This document shows positions 1 through 7,128 of a stretch of DNA of 14,909 bases, in pieces. Position 1 is the first letter of the stretch, and every line of letters starts with the position of its first letter. The position numbers and the translations under genes are program-made. Source of the stretch: JAVBLV01 sp031553195 (GTDB lineage Bacteria > Bacteroidota > Bacteroidia > Bacteroidales > P3). The stretch is from assembly GCA_031553195.1 (NCBI GenBank), contig JAVBLV010000058.1, positions 1 to 14,909 of the forward strand. The letters run 5' to 3'. The notes under the pieces were generated by a model, which was given only the letters and a program-made list of their open reading frames with translations, did no database searches and was not told the DNA's origin.

Positions 1-22
1 AGTGTAAAAACAGGTGGAGATA
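1..22 (-). repeat. Partial repeat, inverted relative to 11071-11093
   Basis: The first 22 bases match the reverse complement of 11071-11093 with a single one-base gap. In both places a segment containing CAAGGCTGACGAC lies about 90 bases or less away (from 112 and from 11108). This suggests that the window opens inside a member of the same dispersed repeat family seen around 10951-11115. Confidence 0.55.
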
Positions 23-75
23 ATTTTTAATGTTTCTGTCATAATGGTAAGAATGTAATAGACTGCATTGTGACC

Positions 76-114
76 TTTCTTTTGCCTTGACGCAAAAGAA
101 ACAAAAAGTCAAGG
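76..114 (+). other. Predicted H-type pseudoknot within dispersed repeat
   Basis: TTTCTTTTGC (76-85) and GCAAAAGAAA (92-101) form a perfect 10-bp stem. Its six-base loop CTTGAC (86-91) is exactly complementary to GTCAAG (109-114), which follows after a short A-rich linker. This is the geometry of an H-type RNA pseudoknot, or of two mutually exclusive hairpins. It sits in repeat-derived DNA with no gene close by, so any function is unknown. Confidence 0.45.
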
Positions 115-343
115 CTGACGACAGATAGACTAAAAAATCATTCGTTACGGCTAAACAAAATAACTCGCCCGTCAAGTTTTGTTACTTCATTTAATAAATA
201 ATTAACATCGTCAAATTACTTTCCGGCAGGAGGCTTCGAACAGAATTTTGTTTTTAACGCCTCCACTAATGATTTTTCTTAACGCTATCTGTCGGAGGCC
301 GTTATTGGCGCTGCCTTATTCAAGCGCGTCAGCCAATAAAACG

Positions 344-453
344 CCATGCGCAGCATACCTTTTCGAGGATTTTCCGTTCAAGCGCAGCCGGTAGGCGGAG
401 CGCGTTTAAATCCTCAAGCCTTTTTTGGTTCTCTTTTGAGGCTTCAAAAAGAA
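344..453. repeat. Dispersed repeat B, copy 1
   Basis: About 110 bases match 10951-11060 in direct orientation at roughly 90% by eye. The core from the CGAGGATTTTCC block through AAATCCTCAAGCC is nearly identical. Inside it GAGGATTT and AAATCCTC are complementary, so the transcript could fold back. The repeat translates into a short peptide that is easily mis-annotated as a hypothetical protein. Confidence 0.75.
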
Positions 454-474
454 CAAGAAAAAAACACCCCGCTA

Positions 475-584
475 AGAGGTTGTTTAAAAATTTCTCTATG
501 TAGTATTTTGGATCTAAAAACACTCCTTTTTACCGGAATTTTACTAAATAGCGCCACTATTCTTAAAAAATCCAGTCCGCAAAC
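475..584. repeat. Dispersed repeat A, copy 1
   Basis: This matches 3340-3450 in direct orientation at about 75% by eye, starting AGAGGTTGTTTAAAAATTT here and AGAGGTTATTTAAAAATTT in the other copy. The two copies bracket the DUF5686 gene. A short inverted repeat is kept in both despite base changes (AATAGCGCCACTATT here, AATAGTTCTACTATT in the other copy). The ends look somewhat like insertion-sequence termini, but no transposase is present. Confidence 0.65.
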
Positions 585-630
585 TCGCTGTTTTTATCTT
601 TCAAAATCTTTTCTACAAAAATTTAAACGG

Positions 631-3315
631 TTACTTAAACTCGTTTGGTAAAGAGATAGAAAATTTGATTCCCCAGTTGGCGTATTTAAAATCCTCAAAC
701 CCGACAAATACGCCTATATTTCCAAACAAATAGATATTCGTAAGCGCATAGCCTATTTCTATGTAATCTTTTGTCACAGGCGTTTTCAAATAAGAGGCAT
801 ATAAATCTTCGGTCATAATTGTTTTATCGAAGATGGGAATGTATTTTAATAATAAATAAGGCGTCCTGTATTGTGCAAATGCCGACAAATACCATTCATT
901 TGTCGAGGCTGAATAGGTTTTCATGGTATGATAAGCAGGAGAAAGAGAAGTTGTCATAACGGGAAATTCGTAAATGCCGAAATGCTTAAAGTTGGAGAAA
1001 TGCATTTCGTTATTATTGGGGAACCAGCCAGCAATTACATTATAATTGAATGTTTCGAAAAGCCCTAATTTAAATTGATGTTTTATTTCTGATTCCAATT
1101 GATCGAATTGATTATTTGCATTGAATAAATCTGTAATTCCTTTTTTCCAGGAAAGCGAAAAGGTCGGATATTTAGAGGATAAATTCTCTTTCTTTCTGCC
1201 CTGATACCGGTAGTACATCCGGGGAGTATATTCAAACTTTATATCTAATATCGACGAGGAAGCATCTTGCAAATAAACGGGATTCGACAAAGTATAGGAA
1301 TTGTCAGGTTCATTGCTGCGGTAATTCCACGAATCTCTGAAAAAGAAAGAATAATCGGTAATATTATATAATTGTTTTTGTCTTTCATAAGCAAAACCCA
1401 GGTTTACAATGAATCCATTAAAAACTTCTATGCCATGATTCAGATTAATAAAGGTCCGATCATAAAAATTGATGTAATTTTCCCTGAAAAATAAAGACGA
1501 AAAAGCGTTAAGCGCATTCCCCACTCCTGTTTCTTTATTGAAATCAAAACTTTTGCGTCCGGCTTGCAAACTTAGCGAAGCTTGTTTCATAGGATTGTAA
1601 TGATAAGTCGAACTGAACGTAAGCGGAAAATGCTTGCTATCGAATGTATAAGCGGCCGTTAAATGACTTTCCCAACGTTTGTCATTTTTCAACTTTTTCT
1701 TTAAGGAAAATCCCATACCATAAGCCCATCCGTCGACCAGATTGAAATTAAGTCCGGATAATAGGTTAACATCAAACGTCGTCAGGCTGTCGATTTGAAA
1801 ATATAAAAGAGGGAAAACAATTGCAAACGATTTGTTTTTCTGTTTTTGGGTAGTTGTGTCGTTCTTCTCTAATTCCAGAAGAGCCGCTCTCTTTTCAAAC
1901 CCTTTCTTCTCTTCGAGCGACAAAGGCGCAACCCGTTGTTGTTCCCAATAAACAGAGTCTTTATTACGGGCGTTGCTATCTATCGACATAGAAATATATT
2001 CTTCTATTCCTTTTACTTCCAAGTCGTCTTTTTTTATGGTATCCTTCCCAAATAATTCCTTGTTTGTTTTTGCGTCTTCTTTTAATTTTTTCTCAAAAAG
2101 ATTCACCATCTTAACCGCATCCCGATTATTTAATTTTTCTTTTTGGGAAAGTTTATCGATTTCTTCCTGAATTTTCTTCGATTTTTCAGACACATTCAAA
2201 GAAATCCTTTTATCAACTAAAGCCGAGTCTGAAACCGGCAATGAAGTCATTATATTTTTTTGCGAACGGTTTAAAGTATAATTGATATATTTTATGGAAG
2301 ACATATTCGAGCTGGACATATCGACTCCCATTATTTTGGCATCGAATTGAATAGCCGTACTCGCAGGCAACCATACGTATTTTTCAATTTCGGAATACAT
2401 TTGTTGAAACCGGAAATTCATATCTACGAAACCTGTTTTTATTTCTCCCGATAAATTGAAATGATAAACGCACCATAACGAATCCACAATATCAATGGTT
2501 CCCATAACCAGATTAGGATTGGCTGTTCTGGGCGTTACCCTTATATGGTAAATTTTTACGCCGTTATTTATATTCGAACTTTCCAAGCGATACTTATAAT
2601 ATGATAATCCATAAGGTCCTAAAGGAGAATATTTTCCATAAATTCCGTAACTCAAAAACATATTGTACAAACTATATGTAGCCGTATCGAACATTTCCGG
2701 CATCGAGCTATTTACTGATAAAACTCTATACTTCGTTTTTTTAGAATCTCTCGTAATCTCGCTTACACTCTCTTTCATATATACATCCCCTTCCTTGGGA
2801 AGGAAATCATTTTTGGATTTCTGATCTTTTTCGGTTAAAGAAACTACTTTTTTCATCCATCCGGGAACTTTTTTTACAGAATAGGTTCCTTTGATATAAG
2901 CATTCAATTTTACGTATGACAATAGATTGCGGTAATAAGGCCCGTAAGCAATTGCCCTTCGGATAATTCTATAGGCGGGATCCTCGTCTTTAGCATTAAT
3001 ATCAACTTGCCTGAGTTGAAGCGCCACGGGTTTCATTTGCACATTCAAGTTCTCATCGCCTGTTATTTTTACTTGTTTTATCTGGGTTTCGTAACCTAAA
3101 TATTGAAACCGAAGGTTATAATCGCCTTTCTCCAAATGAATGGAGAATTCTCCTTTCTCATTACTTACAACCCCTGTAAAAAGCTCCTGCACATAAATAG
3201 TTGCATAAGACATCGGCTGCGATTTTTCATCCACAATCTTTCCTCTCAGAATCTGCGCCTGTAAACCAACGGTTGCTAACAAACCCAAAACGACAATAGT
3301 AAAAAGTTGTTTCAT
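631..3315 (-). CDS. Outer-membrane DUF5686 / carboxypeptidase-regulatory-like protein
   Basis: An 894-residue protein of the Bacteroidetes family that combines an N-terminal carboxypeptidase-regulatory-like beta-sandwich with a long DUF5686 region. Residues 1-20 are a signal peptide ending LQAQ. Residues about 22-100 carry the fold's hallmarks: ILRGKIVDEKSQPMSYA, then a NEKGEFSI turn, then LRFQYLGYE. The rest is rich in aromatic residues and alternating strands, ends LPNEFK, and is consistent with an outer-membrane beta-barrel. Similar N-terminal domains occur in TonB-dependent receptors, but no plug or receptor barrel was recognised here. Function is unknown; a surface or envelope-assembly role is inference. 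The gene stands alone between two copies of repeat A, and no clear -7 box was found directly upstream. Confidence 0.85.
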   Translation of the reverse strand: MKQLFTIVVLGLLATVGLQAQILRGKIVDEKSQPMSYATIYVQELFTGVVSNEKGEFSIHLEKGDYNLRFQYLGYETQIKQVKITGDENLNVQMKPVALQLRQVDINAKDEDPAYRIIRRAIAYGPYYRNLLSYVKLNAYIKGTYSVKKVPGWMKKVVSLTEKDQKSKNDFLPKEGDVYMKESVSEITRDSKKTKYRVLSVNSSMPEMFDTATYSLYNMFLSYGIYGKYSPLGPYGLSYYKYRLESSNINNGVKIYHIRVTPRTANPNLVMGTIDIVDSLWCVYHFNLSGEIKTGFVDMNFRFQQMYSEIEKYVWLPASTAIQFDAKIMGVDMSSSNMSSIKYINYTLNRSQKNIMTSLPVSDSALVDKRISLNVSEKSKKIQEEIDKLSQKEKLNNRDAVKMVNLFEKKLKEDAKTNKELFGKDTIKKDDLEVKGIEEYISMSIDSNARNKDSVYWEQQRVAPLSLEEKKGFEKRAALLELEKNDTTTQKQKNKSFAIVFPLLYFQIDSLTTFDVNLLSGLNFNLVDGWAYGMGFSLKKKLKNDKRWESHLTAAYTFDSKHFPLTFSSTYHYNPMKQASLSLQAGRKSFDFNKETGVGNALNAFSSLFFRENYINFYDRTFINLNHGIEVFNGFIVNLGFAYERQKQLYNITDYSFFFRDSWNYRSNEPDNSYTLSNPVYLQDASSSILDIKFEYTPRMYYRYQGRKKENLSSKYPTFSLSWKKGITDLFNANNQFDQLESEIKHQFKLGLFETFNYNVIAGWFPNNNEMHFSNFKHFGIYEFPVMTTSLSPAYHTMKTYSASTNEWYLSAFAQYRTPYLLLKYIPIFDKTIMTEDLYASYLKTPVTKDYIEIGYALTNIYLFGNIGVFVGFEDFKYANWGIKFSISLPNEFK

Positions 3316-3339
3316 ATATTTAACTTTGTTGAACCGTTT

Positions 3340-3450
3340 AGAGGTTATTTAAAAATTTTTCTATGAAGTATTTTGAGCCTAAAAATGTTCTTTTTTGTCG
3401 GAATTTTTACCAAATAGTTCTACTATTTTTGAAAAATCCCGCCTGCAAAA
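3340..3450. repeat. Dispersed repeat A, copy 2
   Basis: Second copy of the repeat at 475-584, same orientation. It lies 24 bases upstream of the DUF5686 start codon and overlaps the last third of the small minus-strand ORF 3379-3576. On the minus strand its inverted repeat AATAGTAGAACTATT can form a 6-bp stem with an AGA loop; copy 1 has AATAGTGGCGCTATT, which also pairs. Confidence 0.65.
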
Positions 3451-3576
3451 GCTTAGGCACACAATCGCGCAGACGGCTAAGTCCCAAATTCTGCGCATTG
3501 TTTTTTTTTGCAACATTTCGGTAATGTCTTCGTCGCCAATTAAATATTCTCCGAAAGGCACATTTTTATCATTCAT
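3379..3576 (-). CDS. Small hypothetical protein, last gene of the ABC/GntR operon
   Basis: A 65-residue ORF not recognised as a known family. I start it at the ATG at 3576, which overlaps the stop of the preceding gene by eight bases (ATGAATGA), a typical translational coupling. A longer reading from 3591 would overlap that gene more deeply. The N-terminal 35 residues (NDKNVPFGEYLIGDEDITE and following) are polar and soluble-looking, followed by a short hydrophobic patch (WDLAVCAIVCLSF). The last ~23 residues are encoded by repeat A, so the native C-terminus may have been replaced by repeat sequence. Confidence 0.4.
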   Translation of the reverse strand: MNDKNVPFGEYLIGDEDITEMLQKKTMRRIWDLAVCAIVCLSFCRRDFSKIVELFGKNSDKKEHF

Positions 3577-3724
3577 CCTTCCCGTCGTCATTTAATTGCG
3601 GTTGTTCCTTTTTTTCCACAACCATTTGCTTAAAGATAGAAACAATGAAGAGGCTCTCTTGGATAATAATCATTAGAAGGATCCCTGCAATAATAGCTAA
3701 TAGGTAATTACTAATCTTCTTCAT
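3569..3724 (-). CDS. Small single-pass membrane protein, 51 residues
   Basis: A 51-residue ORF starting ATG AAG AAG at 3724, ten bases after the GntR gene. MKKISNYLLAIIAGILL opens a hydrophobic stretch of about 27 residues that continues to about residue 31, followed by a charged tail (VVEKKEQPQLNDDGKDE). It is either a membrane anchor or an uncleaved signal. Its spacing, strand and eight-base overlap with the next ORF make it a likely real operon member. No family was recognised. By position it could be an accessory of the ABC system encoded upstream, which is inference. Confidence 0.55.
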   Translation of the reverse strand: MKKISNYLLAIIAGILLMIIIQESLFIVSIFKQMVVEKKEQPQLNDDGKDE

Positions 3725-3734
3725 GTGTATATTT

Positions 3735-4142
3735 TTATTTGATAGTCTCGTCGGGGCGTGACTTTAAGTCACATCCTAAATTACTTACATTAAATTGTTT
3801 ATATTTTTCTTGCAATGTCTCCATCGAAATTCCCAGCAAATTCATTTTCTTGAAAAGCTCCGGCAATTCTTCTTTAAAAAAGAGATCCTGTTGCAAATTT
3901 TCAATAATCCGGCGGGCGGTTTCTGTTACAAAAAAACCAATCCCGCGCTTATTGTATATAATTCCATTTGATTGCAAATACTCATAACTCCTCATTACCG
4001 TATTAGGATTCACTTCCAACTCTACGGCAAGTTCCCGCACAGATGGTATGCGACCATTCTCCTTCCATGTTCCGGAAAGAATCTTTTCGCATACATTTTC
4101 GCTTATCTGCAAGTAAATAGGTTTGTTGTTATCAAAATTCAT
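3735..4142 (-). CDS. GntR-family transcriptional regulator, YtrA type
   Basis: A 135-residue regulator with a winged helix-turn-helix at residues about 5-75 (PIYLQISENVCEKILSG, then RIPSVRELAVELEVNPNTV, then YEYLQSNGIIYNKRGIGFF). Only a short helical tail follows. The short C-terminus, without a large effector domain, defines the YtrA subfamily, whose members usually repress the operon of ABC exporter genes they belong to, often in response to cell-envelope stress. It begins two bases after the permease stop, so it is cotranscribed with the transporter. A dyad at the operon promoter (6758-6779) is a candidate operator and would make the circuit autoregulatory. The ligand or signal is unknown. 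Confidence 0.9.
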   Translation of the reverse strand: MNFDNNKPIYLQISENVCEKILSGTWKENGRIPSVRELAVELEVNPNTVMRSYEYLQSNGIIYNKRGIGFFVTETARRIIENLQQDLFFKEELPELFKKMNLLGISMETLQEKYKQFNVSNLGCDLKSRPDETIK

Positions 4143-4144
4143 AA

Positions 4145-4867
4145 TTAATATTCTTGTTCTCTCATTTTAAAAAATGCCGTTATCCATGCCCCTGCAGGAA
4201 AAATAATGTATGATATAATTTCTTTAGCATTTTCTATAACCGAGTTTTTCGTTACTACCACCGAATTCGACGCCGAAAACAAAGTAGGGAATTCACTCAG
4301 AGAAACGCTTGCGTCATTAACAACATAGGCTATTCCTGCTCCTAAAATTATTACGTAAACAAAGAAGCCCAGCAAAACAAATCCTATTGTTTTAAGGAAT
4401 TTTTGACGTTTAAAAAATAAATTCCCCAATAAACCAATAGATTGCAGAGATATACAAGTATAAAAATCTTCCATACTATTAAATAAGAAATAACTCATCC
4501 TACTAAAATTCAACATATTGCAAAACAAGACACCTATTGCGTAGCCGACCATGCAAAGAAGAGGAATGAAAATGGCGCAATGAAGCAAAATAGAGACCAA
4601 TTTTTCAAAACCGGAAACCGGCGTCATCGCATAACTAATCCCTCTCACCCTGTCGTTTGTACGTGGATAAAGTATATATGAAGCGGAGAAAATAATAATT
4701 ATAGCAAGGGGAGAAAAAAAATTCTGGTTTTGCGAGGGCGTGGCAAGCGCCAATAACAATTTAAGAACAAATATACCCGCCGCTAAGCCTATGTATAGTT
4801 TTTTAAAATGATTCAATTCCTGCAAAAAGAGTTTCAAAAATCGAGGAAAATAAAAAATTTGGTTCAT
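4145..4867 (-). CDS. ABC-2 type transporter permease-like membrane protein
   Basis: A 240-residue polytopic membrane protein. I choose the ATG at 4867 (MNQIFYFPRFLKLFLQELNH); the open frame runs back to a TTG at 4894, which is a weaker start. About six hydrophobic segments are visible: around KLYIGLAAGIFVLKLLL, FFSPLAIIIIFSASYIL, LVSILLHCAIFIPLLCMVGY, a short segment near LGNLF, TIGFVLLGFFVYVIILGAG, and the tail IISYIIFPAGAWITAFF. It follows an ABC ATPase gene by 56 bases and directly precedes a YtrA-type regulator, so it is most likely the membrane half of that exporter. The substrate is unknown. Confidence 0.75.
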   Translation of the reverse strand: MNQIFYFPRFLKLFLQELNHFKKLYIGLAAGIFVLKLLLALATPSQNQNFFSPLAIIIIFSASYILYPRTNDRVRGISYAMTPVSGFEKLVSILLHCAIFIPLLCMVGYAIGVLFCNMLNFSRMSYFLFNSMEDFYTCISLQSIGLLGNLFFKRQKFLKTIGFVLLGFFVYVIILGAGIAYVVNDASVSLSEFPTLFSASNSVVVTKNSVIENAKEIISYIIFPAGAWITAFFKMREQEY

Positions 4868-4923
4868 GGCATTTTGAAGTTTGTGAGGTTGCAAAGTTTA
4901 TAATGTTTTCCAGTCCTACTATT

Positions 4924-5754
4924 TTAATGCTTAAATAAATCTTTGAAAAGATTTTTATTCTTTACTACTGCATTGAAAAGGCACTCGATATCTATTTTAC
5001 TCTCTTCGTCAAAGTTGTTTAACTCAATAGTGGAAAAACCTCCCAAACGGGTTTCGGAGTAAAACGTATTATTATTGACAGCCGTTTGCAAAGAAAATTT
5101 CAATTTGGCCGTAATTTCCTCTACAGAATTGTTCAACAATACGGCATTTCGTTCCAAAATCATGATTCTGTCCATCAAGTGTTCTATGTCGTGAACCTGA
5201 TGCGTAGAAATAATAAATGTCCGCTTTTCATTCGCTTCGGCAGCCATAATTTTCCGGAATTTGGCCTTGGAAGGAATGTCGAGGCCATTGGTAGGTTCAT
5301 CCAAAAGTAGAATCTGCGCATTGGTTGACAAGGCCAGCGAAATTAACGTTTTTTTCTTTTGCCCTAACGAAAGTTCGGAAAATTTTTTGTCTAACTCCAC
5401 TTCAAACTCATTGGAATGCTTAACAAATTGTTCCATGCTGAATTGGGGATAGAAAACGCCCAATTCCTGCGCGTATCGTTTTACTCGAATATGCGGCGAT
5501 TGAAATTCTTCGGGCAAATAAAACGTTTTCTCCAGAATTTGCGGCAAACGCTTGAAAGCGTCCACGCCGTATACGGCGCAACGACCCTTTTTAGGAAAAA
5601 GCAATCCTGCCATAATTCGCAGAAGAGTCGTTTTTCCGACTCCATTTTCTCCCAGAATTCCATAAATCTGTCCTTCTTTAATATGCAAAGTCAGATCTTC
5701 GAAAATATGCTTATTCTTTCTATAACTAAAATACAAATCATTTATTTGAATCAT
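4924..5754 (-). CDS. ABC transporter ATP-binding protein
   Basis: A 276-residue ATPase subunit of an ABC exporter. Visible motifs are Walker A GENGVGKTT (35-43), signature LSLGQ (128-132), Walker B ILLLDEP (148-154), the D-loop NGLD, and the switch histidine in STHQ (H185). At the Q-loop position there is YLPEE rather than an obvious glutamine, as in other ABC-2 type ATPases. The ~60 residues after the nucleotide-binding domain are family-variable. The gene lies 31 bases after the TraB-like gene and 56 before the permease, in the same orientation. Together with the YtrA-type regulator this is the usual layout of a small envelope-stress or peptide-efflux ABC system. Confidence 0.93.
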   Translation of the reverse strand: MIQINDLYFSYRKNKHIFEDLTLHIKEGQIYGILGENGVGKTTLLRIMAGLLFPKKGRCAVYGVDAFKRLPQILEKTFYLPEEFQSPHIRVKRYAQELGVFYPQFSMEQFVKHSNEFEVELDKKFSELSLGQKKKTLISLALSTNAQILLLDEPTNGLDIPSKAKFRKIMAAEANEKRTFIISTHQVHDIEHLMDRIMILERNAVLLNNSVEEITAKLKFSLQTAVNNNTFYSETRLGGFSTIELNNFDEESKIDIECLFNAVVKNKNLFKDLFKH

Positions 5755-5785
5755 AATAATACCCTTCTTTACGTTTCAAAACAAA

Positions 5786-6709
5786 TTAAAATTTCACTTC
5801 CACAGGCGTTAAGGTATAGCCTTTTTCCTTTAATAAGTTAGCTAAACCTTTTATCTTTTTCAAATCGTTAATATGCGCGGCTCCCACCGCTACAAACAAA
5901 GATCTTTTTTTATCGGCTTTCAAAAGGGAATCAATTCGATTGGCCATATTTATATTCCGTTCCTTCAGCAATTTTTCGGAAGAAAGCGGATCCATGGCCA
6001 TATCTCCTTCTACCATTTCTTCAAAAAATTTGAAATTCTGATTCTTATATGCATTCAATAATTTGACAAACATTTCTTTACTATCCGCGGAATCCCTCAA
6101 CGATTTTTCCAATTCTTCAATCTGATCTTCCATTGGAAGCTTATCTATAGTACCTATTTGCTCCTCTATGGTTTCCAAGCCTATTATCTTCTTTGTTTTA
6201 CCTACCGCATAATTATATAACTCCGTATCGACAGAAAATTCCGGATTCCCTAAATCTGCAATAAGCGTAGTTATAAAGAAAGGTTTAAATTTTTTTACAA
6301 CCTCTTCTCCTAACATTTCTGCGGCAGGAAACTGCATAAGCTTTGCGAAAGCTTCGGGCGAAAGCAGTTCATCCAATGTTTTCTCATTTGCAGGAAACAA
6401 CATTTTTTCCATTAGAGTCGCTTGGTTTATGCTGCCGAAATCCACTTCCAACGCCAGAGCCTCACATTGGTCTAATATCCTGTAAATATTTTCCGGTATA
6501 CGGAAAACGCTTGTGTCATATATGTGTACGGTTCCAAATAAATAAGACGGCGCCGGCAAACTTTTCCCCGAAACTTTCCATAAAAGCGAAGCGCTCTTAT
6601 CTTCTTTTGTAGTTTGCGCTTCGGCATAATTTCCCGTAAAAACAGTCCATAAAATATAGGTTAATACGGCTGCTTTTTTTACTTTTTCATGCTTTGTTTT
6701 CATATTCAT
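5786..6709 (-). CDS. TraB/GumN family secreted protein
   Basis: A 307-residue member of the TraB/GumN family (Pfam TraB), related to Tiki-like metal-dependent proteases. Residues 1-31 form a signal peptide (KKAAVLTYILWTVFTGNYAEA), so the protein probably acts in the periplasm. The two hallmark motifs are present: GTVH (59-62) near the N-terminus and VGAAH (275-279) near the C-terminus, together with a conserved acidic core (CEALALEVDF). It is the first gene after the operon promoter at 6782-6789 and is followed after 31 bases by the ABC ATPase. Biochemical function in bacteria is poorly defined; a proteolytic or signalling role is inferred from the family. Confidence 0.88.
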   Translation of the reverse strand: MNMKTKHEKVKKAAVLTYILWTVFTGNYAEAQTTKEDKSASLLWKVSGKSLPAPSYLFGTVHIYDTSVFRIPENIYRILDQCEALALEVDFGSINQATLMEKMLFPANEKTLDELLSPEAFAKLMQFPAAEMLGEEVVKKFKPFFITTLIADLGNPEFSVDTELYNYAVGKTKKIIGLETIEEQIGTIDKLPMEDQIEELEKSLRDSADSKEMFVKLLNAYKNQNFKFFEEMVEGDMAMDPLSSEKLLKERNINMANRIDSLLKADKKRSLFVAVGAAHINDLKKIKGLANLLKEKGYTLTPVEVKF

Positions 6710-6757
6710 AATACAAATATCGATCTCATTATAAAATAATTACGAAACAAACAATCA

Positions 6758-6779
6758 CTGTACTAAATCACTAATACAG
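6758..6779. promoter_or_regulatory. Dyad at operon start site, candidate GntR operator
   Basis: CTGTA (6758-6762) and TACAG (6775-6779) are inverted arms separated by 12 bases, with further pairing inside (TA at 6764-6765 with TA at 6772-6773). The dyad lies just downstream of the -7 box on the minus strand and so overlaps the expected transcription start, a classic repressor position. YtrA of Bacillus subtilis is described as using a similarly spaced dyad (AGTGTA, 13 bases, TACACT), which is why I suggest the operon's own GntR protein as the ligand. Confidence 0.45.
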
Positions 6780-6781
6780 CA

Positions 6782-6789
6782 CAAATATA
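6782..6789 (-). promoter_or_regulatory. Bacteroidetes-type promoter for the TraB-ABC-GntR operon
   Basis: Read on the minus strand, 6789-6782 is TATATTTG, a full match to the Bacteroidetes -7 consensus TAnnTTTG. A TTGG block lies about 18 bases upstream, close to the -33 position. The start codon of the first gene (6709) is about 70 bases downstream, which leaves a short leader containing the dyad. Confidence 0.6.
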
Positions 6790-6991
6790 CAACATTTTTT
6801 ATTACTCCCAATTTTTTCTCAAAAAATTTTCATTTTCATCAGATTTTTCTTTCACCGCAAGATGATTGCCAAATCGGCGCTTAATCGTCCCTATTCTATA
6901 CTTCTTGTTTTTTAGACGCATCAGAAATTTCTTTGCAGAGAAAATACATGTTTAAATAAGAGATAAACTCTTCTAACCCAACCAAAAGTTA
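6790..6991. other. Divergent intergenic region without a gene
   Basis: The gap between the divergent operon (start 6709) and kdsA (7129) is 419 bases. Apart from the two promoters and the dyad I see only AT-rich sequence and no ORF that looks coding. The last part before kdsA (7045-7125) contains loosely repeated TTACAnnCTTAT-like blocks of no clear meaning. Confidence 0.5.
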
Positions 6992-6999
6992 TATCTTTG
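6992..6999 (+). promoter_or_regulatory. Bacteroidetes-type promoter for kdsA-trmD
   Basis: TATCTTTG matches the -7 consensus TAnnTTTG exactly. No strong TTTG is seen at -33. It lies about 130 bases before the kdsA start codon and is the best promoter-like match in this gap on the plus strand. Confidence 0.5.
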
Positions 7000-7128
7000 C
7001 ACATATTTAGCGGATAATTAATAATTGACAGTAAAAAATACATTATAGTTTTCAGATACAAGTAGACGAGATACCAGACGTTACAGACCTTATGAACATT
7101 ATAACCTTACAAACTTTATAAACCCAAA

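Larger units (their letters stand above)
1..630. other. Gene-free, repeat-derived intergenic region
   Basis: I find no convincing gene in these 630 bases. The short open frames here fall in repeats: the minus-strand frame around 329-523 gives a peptide containing LNALRLPAALERKIL, and the same peptide is read from the second copy of that repeat near 10951-11060, so it is a translation of repeat DNA. The stretch contains, in order, an inverted partial copy of 11071-11093 (1-22), a pseudoknot-like element (76-114), a GCCTCC/GGAGGC inverted repeat (259-264 with 294-299), repeat B copy 1 (344-453) and repeat A copy 1 (475-584). No clear promoter or terminator was recognised for the gene that ends at 631. 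Confidence 0.6.

Noticed and set aside
329..523. 64-residue minus-strand ORF, and the related one at 10879-11079
   Set aside because: Both are read through the same dispersed repeat; the shared peptide reflects DNA-level repetition, not a protein family.
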